Of a stretch of 64,000 bases of DNA, positions 7,364-15,082 are shown in pieces. Numbering within the stretch: the first letter of the stretch is position 1; each line of letters starts with the position of its first letter. The notes beneath the pieces are model-generated. The model was given only the letters and a program-made list of their open reading frames with translations, ran no database searches and was not told the origin of the DNA. This DNA comes from Hydrogenophaga sp. SL48 (GTDB lineage: Bacteria; Pseudomonadota; Gammaproteobacteria; Burkholderiales; Burkholderiaceae_C): contig NZ_CP063400.1 of the NCBI RefSeq assembly GCF_021729865.1, forward strand, positions 2,666,001 to 2,730,000. The letters are read 5' to 3'. The position numbers and the translations under genes are program-made.

Positions 7364-8095
7364 ATGAATGCCATGAAGCAGATCCTGATCGCCGAGGACC
7401 AGACCGACATCCGGGACCTGCTCGCCCTGAACCTGCGCGGTGCCGGCTATGGCGTGAGCGAAACCCGCGACGGGCCGTCGGCGCTGGCGCTGCAGACCGA
7501 GGCTGGACACGACCTGCTGGTGCTCGACCTGATGATGCCGGGCCTGGACGGGCTGGAGGTGTGCAAGACCTTGCGCTCGCGCGGTGACCACACGCCCATC
7601 CTGATGCTCACCGCCAAGTCCACCGAGCTCGACCGGGTGCTGGGCCTGGAACTGGGCGCCGACGACTACCTCACCAAACCCTTTTCCATCGCCGAGCTGC
7701 TGGCCCGCGTCAAGGCGCTGCTGCGGCGCTCGGAGCTGCTGCGCGCGGCGCAGGCGGCCCAGAGCCTGGCCGCGGATGCTGGCGCCCCACTGGTCAACGG
7801 CGAGCTGGAGATCCACCCTGTCAAGCGCCTGGCCCGGGTGCGCGGCATGAACCTCGATTTCACGGCGCTGGAGTTCGATCTGTTGCTGCATTTCGCCCAG
7901 CACCCCGGCCACGTGTTCTCGCGCGGGCAGCTGCTCAACGCCGTCTGGGGCTACACGCACGACGGCTACGAACACACGGTGACGACCCACATCAACCGCC
8001 TGCGCGCCAAGCTGGAAGCCGACCCGCTGCGCCCGGACTTCATCCTCACGGTGCGCGGCGCGGGCTACAAGATGCGCGAACGCCCGTCGCGCTGA
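7364..8095 (+). CDS. OmpR/PhoB-family response regulator
   Basis: A 243-residue cytoplasmic transcription regulator. The receiver domain (about 4-118) has the acidic pair at ED 11-12, the phospho-acceptor D55 in LLVLDLMMPG, a conserved T in MLTAKS and K in LTKPF. A winged helix follows (about 145-240), with LDFTALEFDLLLHFAQHPGH and the recognition segment VTTHINRLRAKLE. An ATG nine bases further in (7373) is an alternative start. The partner kinase starts 3 bp after the stop, so the two are co-translated. The target genes are unknown; the divergent ECF sigma gene is one candidate. Confidence 0.93.
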   Translation: MNAMKQILIAEDQTDIRDLLALNLRGAGYGVSETRDGPSALALQTEAGHDLLVLDLMMPGLDGLEVCKTLRSRGDHTPILMLTAKSTELDRVLGLELGADDYLTKPFSIAELLARVKALLRRSELLRAAQAAQSLAADAGAPLVNGELEIHPVKRLARVRGMNLDFTALEFDLLLHFAQHPGHVFSRGQLLNAVWGYTHDGYEHTVTTHINRLRAKLEADPLRPDFILTVRGAGYKMRERPSR

Positions 8096-8098
8096 GCC

Positions 8099-9640
8099 AT
8101 GAAGGTTCGCGCCAAGATCGCCCTCACGATCTTCCTCACGGGTCTGTTCACCGTGCTGGGCGTGGTGGTCGCCATCGTGCTGGCCTACGAGCGCTTCGAA
8201 CACGAGTCGGCCTACTACCGGGCCGACGCCTTCCTGAAGCGCGTGGTCACGCAGCACAACGACCTGCTGGGCATGCGGGAGCGCTTTGGCGGGGACTTCA
8301 CCGACTTCCTCGCCAACCTGGTGCTCTACGAACCCGACACCCAGCTCTACCTGCTGGACACCCAGGGCACCGTGCTCAGCACCACCGGCACCACCCCGCT
8401 GCCGCCGGGCTTCAAGGTGCGCATCGGCCCGGTGCTGGAGGCCGCGGGCGACACGCCCATGCCCTATGTGCTCGGCGACGACCCCGAGCACATGGACAAG
8501 CGCGTGGTCATCGCGGCGCGCCCCCTGCGGTTCGCCTCCATACAGCCCGACCGGCCGGTCGATGGTTACCTGTACCTGGTGTGCCGCCCCCGCGTGTTCG
8601 GGGAGGGGCGCATGGCGGCCTTGCGCAGCACGCTGTCGCAGCCCGCGGCGCTGATGGTGCTGGCGGTGGTGGCGCTCGCCACCCTGCTCGCCACCTGGGC
8701 CACCGCCACCCTCACGCGCCCGCTGTCGCGCCTCACACGATCGGTCGGCCGGGTCACGCAGGCCGGGCTCGACGACATGGCCTCGACCGACCCGGACGGG
8801 CCGGGCCCGTCGCTAGACCTGCCCGATGCCCAGGGCAACGATGAATTCGGGCAACTCGCGCGCGGCATCGACGCGATGCTCCAGACCTTGCGGCGGCAGT
8901 GGAGCACGCTGCGGCGCCTGGACCACTTCCGCCGCGAAGGCGTGAGCAACCTCTCGCACGATCTGCGCTCCCCGCTGACCGCCACCACCGCCTGCCTCGA
9001 AACCCTCGACGCCCGCTGGGCCGGCGACGCCACCCGCGACGACGACCGCCGGCTGGTCGCGGTGGCCCTGCGCAACACGCAGAACGCGGCCCGCCTCGTG
9101 CAGAGCCTGGGCGACCTGGCCCGCCTGGACGAACCGACGTTCCAGCTCAACGCCGAGGTGCTGGACCTGGGCGAGCTGCTGGACGACGTGGTCATGCGCT
9201 TTGCCGAGCGCGCGCGCCTTCAGGGCATCCGTCTGCAGGTGGCCGAAGACCCCGGCGCCGCACAGCGCCCCGCGCTCGCGGCGGTGGACATCGAACTGTT
9301 CGAGCGCGCGGTGGCCAACCTGGTGGACAACGCGCTCAAGTTCTCGGGCCGCGGCAGCGTGATCCAGCTGAGCGCCGGCCGCCACACCGGCGAACACGGC
9401 GAGGTGGTCAGGGTGCGGGTGAGCGACAACGGGTCGGGCATGGCGGCCGCAGACATTCCCCACCTCTTCGATCGCTTCTACCAGAGCCGGTCCAGTGTGG
9501 CACCCGCCACCGGCGAAGGCGGCAAAGGCCTGGGCCTGGCGATCGTGAAACGCATCGTCGACCTGCACGGCGGGTGGCTGCGCGTGTCCAGCGAACCAGG
9601 TCGTGGGACCGACGTCACCCTGGAACTTCCGGCCGCCTGA
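8099..9640 (+). CDS. Membrane sensor histidine kinase
   Basis: A 513-residue inner-membrane kinase pairing with the regulator just upstream. The N-terminal membrane helix (about 8-30) is followed by a periplasmic sensor of about 150 residues, a second helix (about 180-205), a HAMP linker (TLTRPLSRLTRSVGRV), and the dimerisation/phosphoacceptor helix with H287 in NLSHDLRSPLT. The ATPase domain shows the N box (ANLVDNALKFS), G1 (DNGSGM) and G2 (GGKGLGLAIVKRIV). An insertion rich in Asp/Pro/Gly (about 220-245) sits between HAMP and the phosphoacceptor helix. The sensor domain is not one I can name. Confidence 0.92.
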   Translation: MKVRAKIALTIFLTGLFTVLGVVVAIVLAYERFEHESAYYRADAFLKRVVTQHNDLLGMRERFGGDFTDFLANLVLYEPDTQLYLLDTQGTVLSTTGTTPLPPGFKVRIGPVLEAAGDTPMPYVLGDDPEHMDKRVVIAARPLRFASIQPDRPVDGYLYLVCRPRVFGEGRMAALRSTLSQPAALMVLAVVALATLLATWATATLTRPLSRLTRSVGRVTQAGLDDMASTDPDGPGPSLDLPDAQGNDEFGQLARGIDAMLQTLRRQWSTLRRLDHFRREGVSNLSHDLRSPLTATTACLETLDARWAGDATRDDDRRLVAVALRNTQNAARLVQSLGDLARLDEPTFQLNAEVLDLGELLDDVVMRFAERARLQGIRLQVAEDPGAAQRPALAAVDIELFERAVANLVDNALKFSGRGSVIQLSAGRHTGEHGEVVRVRVSDNGSGMAAADIPHLFDRFYQSRSSVAPATGEGGKGLGLAIVKRIVDLHGGWLRVSSEPGRGTDVTLELPAA

Positions 9641-9666
9641 AGCCCGCCGAGCGCCCTGGGCGATAA

Positions 9667-9688
9667 TTGACGTTTACGTCAACGTCAA
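9667..9688. promoter_or_regulatory. LiuR-like operator before the short-chain dehydrogenase
   Basis: The 22 bp are identical to the site at 1856-1877: arms TTGACGTT and AACGTCAA around TACGTC. The complementarity extends one further base on each side here (ATTGACGTT/AACGTCAAT). It lies 24 bp upstream of the dehydrogenase ATG, over the expected promoter, so repression is the simplest model. Confidence 0.62.
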
Positions 9689-9711
9689 TTCACCATTCGA
9701 GGAGCACACCC

Positions 9712-10470
9712 ATGGACATTCAAGGCAAGGTTTTCATCGTCACCGGCGGCGCATCGGGCCTGGGCGAAGGCACGGCGCGCATGCTGGCTGCGAACGGCGG
9801 CACGGTCGTCATCGCCGACATGCAGGCTGAAAAAGGCGAAGCTGTCGCCCAAGAGATCGGCGGCGCTTTCGTCAAATGCGACGTCAGCAGCGAAGCCGAC
9901 GGCCAGGCCGTGGTCGCCAAGGCGGTCTCGATGGGCAAGCTCATGGGCCTGGTCAACTGCGCCGGCATCGCGCCGGCCGAAAAGACCGTGGGCAAAAACG
10001 GCGCGCACTCGCTGGCCGTGTACACCAAGACCATCATGGTCAACCTGGTCGGCAGCTTCAACATGATCCGTCTCGCCTCGGAAGCCATGTGCAAGAACGA
10101 ACCCGAAGCCACCGGCGAGCGCGGCGTGATGATCAGCACCGCCAGCGTGGCGGCCTACGACGGCCAGATCGGCCAGGCCGCCTACGCGGCCAGCAAAGGC
10201 GGCGTGGTCGGCATGACGCTGCCCATCGCGCGCGACCTGTCGCGCAACGGCATCCGCAACATGACCATCGCCCCCGGCATCTTCGGCACGCCCATGCTGT
10301 TCGGCATGCCGCAGGAAGTGCAGGACGCCCTGGCCGCCAGCGTGCCCTTCCCCAGCCGCCTGGGCACGCCGCAGGACTATGCCAAGCTGGCGAAACACAT
10401 CATCGAAAACGACATGCTCAACGGCGAGGTGATCCGCCTCGATGGCGCGATCCGCCTGGCGCCGCGCTGA
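9712..10470 (+). CDS. Short-chain 3-hydroxyacyl-CoA dehydrogenase (HSD17B10-like)
   Basis: A 252-residue NAD-dependent dehydrogenase of the classical SDR family, closest by eye to type II 3-hydroxyacyl-CoA dehydrogenase/2-methyl-3-hydroxybutyryl-CoA dehydrogenase. The cofactor motif is [10 protein letters not shown] (about 11-20), NCAGIAPA follows (about 83-90), and the catalytic set is Ser in [11 protein letters not shown]158 and K162. The C-terminus [13 protein letters not shown]...[17 protein letters not shown] is typical of this subgroup. It would oxidise 3-hydroxyacyl-CoA in the cytoplasm, possibly in isoleucine breakdown, which would suit the LiuR-like operator. Its paralogue at 60774 shares the same length and motifs but serves the hydroxycinnamate operon. 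The ATG at 9712 has a GGAG site 10 nt upstream. Confidence 0.88.
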   Translation: MDIQGKVFIVTGGASGLGEGTARMLAANGGTVVIADMQAEKGEAVAQEIGGAFVKCDVSSEADGQAVVAKAVSMGKLMGLVNCAGIAPAEKTVGKNGAHSLAVYTKTIMVNLVGSFNMIRLASEAMCKNEPEATGERGVMISTASVAAYDGQIGQAAYAASKGGVVGMTLPIARDLSRNGIRNMTIAPGIFGTPMLFGMPQEVQDALAASVPFPSRLGTPQDYAKLAKHIIENDMLNGEVIRLDGAIRLAPR

Positions 10471-10479
10471 GGAGGGACA

Positions 10480-10601
10480 CCCCCCGCGCCGCTTCGCGTC
10501 CCCCCCCTCAAGGGGGGCGGCACTGGCCGTCCGGCAGAGCCGGCCCGGCGGTGCCCTTGTGGGCACCATTTCATGCGCAGGGATCGCTCTCCGGCGCCAT
10601 G
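10480..10601 (+). repeat. Post-stop covarying hairpin repeat, copy 4 (long form)
   Basis: It begins 9 nt after the dehydrogenase stop. In this subtype the hairpin reads GGCAC..GGCCG / CGGC..GTGCC around CCGGC-AGA-GCCGG. Similarity to the copies at 33603 and 43957 continues some 40 nt past the hairpin (TCATGC...GCGCTCCGG-like), so the long form is about 120 bp. Confidence 0.75.
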
Positions 10602-10667
10602 GAAAACCAATACCGATTCGCCTTCAAAGCGGTATGAAGCACTTCCTGCCTTCTCGAAGAGCCTGGC

Positions 10668-12611
10668 TCAGCGGTAGGCCAGCCGGGCCTGCTTGAGGTC
10701 GATGCGGCCCTGCACCACCTTCTCCAGCGCGTCGTGGCGCAGGCTGCGCATGCCCTCGTTCACGGCGGTGTCGAAGATCTCGCCAGGCCGTGCGCGGTTC
10801 TGGATCAGCCGCTTGATCTCCCGGCTGTTCTGCAGGATCTCGTAGACGCCCATGCGCCCCTTGTAGCCCTTGCCGCCGCAATGCTCGCAGCCCACCGCGT
10901 GGCGAACCCGCACCTCGCCGGGGGTGGCCACGCCCGCGGCGTCCAGCAGCCGGGCCTGGGCCTGCGGCAGGCCGAGGCTGCTGCCCTCGCGGTACTCCTC
11001 CAGCAGCGCCGTCCAGGACGTGTCGTCGAGCGCGCTCGTGCTTGCGCAATGTGGGCACAGGGCGCGCACCAGCCGCTGCGCCACCAGCCCCAGCAGCGAA
11101 TCGGCGAAGTTCATCGGGTCCATGCCCAGGTCCAGCAGGCGCACCACGCTTTCGCTGGCGTTGTTGGTGTGCAGGGTCGAGAGCACGAGGTGGCCGGTGA
11201 GCGAGGCCTCGATGGCGATCTTCGCGGTCTCGGCATCGCGGATCTCGCCGATCATGATGATGTCCGGGTCGGCGCGCAGGAAGCTGCGCATGGCGCTCGC
11301 GAAGGTCAGCCCGATCTTGGCGTTCATCTGCACCTGCCGCAGCCCGGGCTGGGTGATCTCGATCGGGTCTTCGGCGGTCCAGATCTTGCGCTCGGCGGTG
11401 TTCACCTCGGCCAGCATGGAGTGCAGTGTGGTGGTTTTTCCCGAGCCGGTCGGCCCCACGGCGAGCACCATGCCAAAGCTGCGCTGCGAGAAGCCCGCAA
11501 TGGTCTCCAGGTCGCGCGGCTGCAGGCCCAGCCGCGAGAGTGGCAGCGGCTTGGCCGATTCGAGCAGGCGCAGCACCACGTCTTCCAGCCCGTCGTGGGT
11601 CGGCATCACCGCCACGCGCAGCTCCAGCGCCTGGCCGCCGAATTCGGAGAAATCGATCTTGCCGTCCTGCGGGCGGCGTCGCTCGGCGATGTCCAGCCGC
11701 GCCATGATCTTGATGCGCGAGACCAGCGGGCCGCGCAGCTTCGCCGGCAGCCACAGGTAGGGCTCCAGATCGCCGTCGCGCCGGAACCGGATCGCCGTCA
11801 GCGCCTCGCCCGGGTTGGTCTCGATGTGGATGTCGGAGGCGTGCAGGCGCTGCGCCTCGGCGATCATCTGATTGACCAGGCGCACCATGCCGGCCGACTC
11901 GCTGGCCGAGGCGAGCTGCTCGGCCTCGGCGCCGCTGCCCAGCTCCACCATCGCCTGCATCACCAGGTCGTCCACGAGCACCCGTTCCTGGGAGCTGCCC
12001 GCGCCTGGCGGCGCCAGCTTGCGCCACAGCTCGTCGACGACGGCCGGTGCGTGGCGAGCGTGGTTCGCGCGTTCCACGCGCTCCTGCACCTCCAGCCGCC
12101 GCTCGATGGCCTCGCGGCTGCCCCAGACCAGCGCCACCGAGTGGCCGGTCAGGCTGCGCAGCTGCTGGCGCAAGGCGTCGCTCGTGGGCGCACACGACGC
12201 GATGTACAGCTGCTCGTTGGCCATGCCCAGCGGCACCACGTTCAGCGCCTGCGCGTGGCGCAGCGGCAGCAGGTCGAAGGCCTTGGGGTCCCCCTCAAAC
12301 CCCAGCACCTCGATCTCCACCAGCCCCGCCACCCGCGCCAGCGCGCGGTGCAGTTCGTCTTCGGTCAGCAGGAGGCGCTGCACCAGGTCGCCCGAGCGCG
12401 AGCGCAGCAGGTCCGGGTCTTCGGCCACCAGCTCGCGCAGGATGCCCTCGTCCAGCAGGTGCAGTTGACGCAAGGCTTCGCTCAAACCCACGATCGGCCG
12501 CCGGCGCTGGGTGTCCTGTGCGTTGATCAGCTGCGGCAGGGTCTGCACCAGCGCACGCGGTGCGGCGCAGAAAGACCCCGAGTCGGAGCCGGGCGTGATG
12601 GTGAGGGTCAT
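10668..12611 (-). CDS. GspE/PilB-family secretion ATPase
   Basis: A 647-residue hexameric ATPase that powers type II secretion or type IV pilus assembly from the cytoplasmic face of the inner membrane. The N-terminal MshEN-like domains (about 35-230) precede the motor. Motor motifs are Walker A GPTGSGKTTT at about 386, the Asp box, Walker B IIMIGEIRDAETA, and the His box LVLSTLHTNNA. A tetracysteine zinc module is present: LCPHC at about 517 and CEHC at about 574. The ATG at 12611 has a GGAGA site and fits; the frame runs further upstream but overlaps the divergent control region. No other gsp or pil gene is adjacent, so which machine it serves is undecided. Confidence 0.9.
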   Translation of the reverse strand: MTLTITPGSDSGSFCAAPRALVQTLPQLINAQDTQRRRPIVGLSEALRQLHLLDEGILRELVAEDPDLLRSRSGDLVQRLLLTEDELHRALARVAGLVEIEVLGFEGDPKAFDLLPLRHAQALNVVPLGMANEQLYIASCAPTSDALRQQLRSLTGHSVALVWGSREAIERRLEVQERVERANHARHAPAVVDELWRKLAPPGAGSSQERVLVDDLVMQAMVELGSGAEAEQLASASESAGMVRLVNQMIAEAQRLHASDIHIETNPGEALTAIRFRRDGDLEPYLWLPAKLRGPLVSRIKIMARLDIAERRRPQDGKIDFSEFGGQALELRVAVMPTHDGLEDVVLRLLESAKPLPLSRLGLQPRDLETIAGFSQRSFGMVLAVGPTGSGKTTTLHSMLAEVNTAERKIWTAEDPIEITQPGLRQVQMNAKIGLTFASAMRSFLRADPDIIMIGEIRDAETAKIAIEASLTGHLVLSTLHTNNASESVVRLLDLGMDPMNFADSLLGLVAQRLVRALCPHCASTSALDDTSWTALLEEYREGSSLGLPQAQARLLDAAGVATPGEVRVRHAVGCEHCGGKGYKGRMGVYEILQNSREIKRLIQNRARPGEIFDTAVNEGMRSLRHDALEKVVQGRIDLKQARLAYR

Positions 12612-12720
12612 CGAATCTCCTGTAGAACACGTGCTGGGCACCCGTGTGCCAGCAGGATCAACATACCCTGAAAAAGTAACAATTTGTTTGACGTCGGGCA
12701 AGCCGTGTCTGATCCACCCC

Positions 12721-14589
12721 ATGAAAGCCATGTCCATGCCACATTTTTCACAGGCCCACCGGATCGCGGGCCGCGCCTTGACGGCGGTGGTCATCGCCGT
12801 CGCCCTGGCCGCGTGCAGCGCCCCACCGGCTTCCCCCTGGGCGTACCAGCCGCCCATGCTGCCTCAGCAACCCGAGTCGGCCACGGGCTGGAGCGCCAAA
12901 CCCGGATGGGCCTACCCGCGCGAGGCGGTGGCCGCCGCGAATCCGCTGGCCGCCGACGCGGGCGCCCAGGTGCTGCGCGCGGGAGGCAGCGCGGTGGACG
13001 CCGCCATCGCCGTGCAGATGGTGCTCACGCTGGTGGAGCCGCAGTCCAGCGGCATCGGCGGCGGCGCCTTCCTGCTGCACCACGATGGCCGGCGCGTGCA
13101 GGCCTACGACGGCCGCGAGACCGCGCCTGCAGCGGTCGATGGCAACCTGTTCATGGGCACCGACGGCCAACCGTTGCCGTTCATGGAGGCGGTGGTCGGT
13201 GGTCGCTCGGTGGGCACCCCCGGCGCGGTGGCCATGCTGGCGCTGGCGCACCGGCATCACGGCAAGCTGCCCTGGGCGAAGCTGTTTGAACCGGCCATCA
13301 CCCTCGCCGAGCAAGGTTTCGCCGTCAGCCCCCGGCTGCACGGCCTGCTGCAAGCCGAGACCGCGCTCAAGTCCGACCCGGTGGCCGCCGCCTATTTCTA
13401 CCGCGCCGATGGGCAGCCCCACCCGGTGGGCCATGTGCTGAAGAACCCGTCGCTGGCGGCGGTGCTGCGCGACATCGCCATGCAGGGGCCGCGTGCGCTG
13501 CACGAGGGGCCGGTGGCGCGCGCCATTGTGGCCAAGGCGCAGCAACACCCCGCGCAACCGGGCCGCCTCTCGCTGGACGACCTGCGGCGCTACCAGCCCA
13601 AGGAACGCGAGGCGCTGTGCTTCGACCACCGGGCCCTGCAGCGCCTGCTGCGCGTCTGCGGCTTCCCGCCGCCCAGCTCGGGCGCGGTGGCCATTGGCCA
13701 GATCATGGGCCTGCTGGCGCGCACGCCGCAGGGCGCGGCGCCCCTGAGCGGTGAGCCGGGCGCGGAATGGCTGCACAGCTACATGGAGGCGTCGCGGCTG
13801 GCGTTTGCCGATCGCGCGCTGCACCTGGCCGACCCCGATTTCGTGGCGCCGCCCGCGGGCCGCTGGGACAGCCTGCTGGACACGCGCTACCTCGACGAGC
13901 GCGCCCGCCTGATCGGTCCGCAGCGGGCGCCACAAGCCCCGCCCGGCCAGCCCGGTGGGGTGGCCAGCGCGCACGCGCCCATGCCCGAACAGCCGGAATA
14001 CGGCACCAGCCACATCAGCATCGTGGACCGCTGGGGCCACGCGCTGGCCATGACCACGACCATCGAGGCGGGCTTCGGCGCGCGCCTGATGGTCACGACC
14101 GACCCGTCGCGCCCTGGTGGCTTCCTGCTCAACAACCAGCTCACCGATTTCAGCTTCACCCCCGCCGACGCGCAGGGCCGACCCGTGGCCAACCGCGTGG
14201 AGCCAGGCAAACGGCCGCGTTCGTCGATGTCGCCCACGCTGGTGTTCGACAAGGCGAGCGGGCAACTGCTCATGAGCACCGGCAGCCCGGGCGGCGCGCT
14301 GATCATCCACTTCACGGCCAAGACCCTGCTGGGCACGCTCGGCGGTGGTCTGTCACCCCAGGCCGCCATCGACCTGCCCAACTTCGGCACGCTGGGCGGC
14401 CCGGTCATGCTGGAAGCCGGCCGCTTCCCGGCGAGCACCGTGCAGGCGCTGCAGCAGAAGGGTCACACGGTGAGCGAAACGCCGATGCCGAGCGGGCTGC
14501 AGGCGATCCAGCGTGGTGTGAAGGACGGCCGGCCGGTGTGGCTGGGCGGGGCCGATCCACGGCGCGAGGGGGTTGTGGCGGGGGATTGA
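12721..14589 (+). CDS. ggt: Gamma-glutamyltransferase, lipoprotein form
   Basis: A 622-residue Ntn-hydrolase precursor that cleaves glutathione and other gamma-glutamyl compounds in the periplasm after self-processing into two subunits. It opens with a hydrophobic segment ending VALAAC, a lipoprotein lipobox. The large subunit has the family pattern HPLAADAGAQVLRAGGSAVDAAIA and SGIGGGAF. The nucleophile is T429 in EYGTSHISIVD, where the usual TTH is TSH. The small subunit keeps the GFG loop and STGSPGG oxyanion segment. ATGs at 12721, 12730 and 12736 are all possible starts. It stands alone, divergent from the GspE-type gene. Confidence 0.9.
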   Translation: MKAMSMPHFSQAHRIAGRALTAVVIAVALAACSAPPASPWAYQPPMLPQQPESATGWSAKPGWAYPREAVAAANPLAADAGAQVLRAGGSAVDAAIAVQMVLTLVEPQSSGIGGGAFLLHHDGRRVQAYDGRETAPAAVDGNLFMGTDGQPLPFMEAVVGGRSVGTPGAVAMLALAHRHHGKLPWAKLFEPAITLAEQGFAVSPRLHGLLQAETALKSDPVAAAYFYRADGQPHPVGHVLKNPSLAAVLRDIAMQGPRALHEGPVARAIVAKAQQHPAQPGRLSLDDLRRYQPKEREALCFDHRALQRLLRVCGFPPPSSGAVAIGQIMGLLARTPQGAAPLSGEPGAEWLHSYMEASRLAFADRALHLADPDFVAPPAGRWDSLLDTRYLDERARLIGPQRAPQAPPGQPGGVASAHAPMPEQPEYGTSHISIVDRWGHALAMTTTIEAGFGARLMVTTDPSRPGGFLLNNQLTDFSFTPADAQGRPVANRVEPGKRPRSSMSPTLVFDKASGQLLMSTGSPGGALIIHFTAKTLLGTLGGGLSPQAAIDLPNFGTLGGPVMLEAGRFPASTVQALQQKGHTVSETPMPSGLQAIQRGVKDGRPVWLGGADPRREGVVAGD

Positions 14590-15030
14590 GGCTTGGGTGC
14601 TTTTGGCGGGGCAGCTGTTGGTTTGCTGCTGCTCAGGTGCTTGGTTCTTCGTTGCACCCTTCCTTCGGCGCTCGGCCGTGTGGGCAGGGGCAGGTGGTCC
14701 GGGTGTTCGTTCTCCGTCCCACCTCTCGGGCGTCTGCGTGGGCACGCTGCCGTTGCTTCATCAACACCGTTGCAGCACGGACGCTCTGTGGCAACCGCGA
14801 ATGGGGACTGTGCCCGCCCACCCAAACCACCTACCCCGACGTGATGTTGGAGCGAAACAGCAGGCACGCCCACCTGTCTTTGAGGACGATGGTGGCTCCC
14901 CCGGGCGCAGGCCCCCTTCGCCGTTGTCACAGAGGCGGTTCACCCGCCCGGTGTTGACGAGGGAGCGGCTGCGCGCCCATCCGCCCGACGGCGAGCGTGG
15001 GCCGGAGAACGGGGGTGACGCCATCGTCCA
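14590..15030. other. Non-coding GC-rich gap
   Basis: About 440 bp between convergent ggt and the acyl-CoA ligase gene. Open frames here have low-complexity Arg/Pro/Gly translations and no homology I recognise. Base composition resembles the rest of the window, but no terminator with a T-run is visible at either gene end. It may be a decayed repeat. Confidence 0.4.
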
Positions 15031-15082
15031 GCGCGAGGTGCGGGCGCGAAGTCTGGGCGCGAGGTGCTGGCGCGAAAGGACG
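15031..15082. repeat. Four tandem 13-bp repeats abutting a stop codon
   Basis: The units are GCGCGAGGTGCGG, GCGCGAAGTCTGG, GCGCGAGGTGCTG and GCGCGAAAGGACG. The last unit touches the stop codon of the acyl-CoA ligase on the minus strand. Confidence 0.75.

Noticed and set aside
14463..14930. Minus-strand frame in the gap after ggt as a small gene
   Set aside because: Translation is low-complexity His/Arg/Pro with no family resemblance, and it overlaps the 3' end of ggt.
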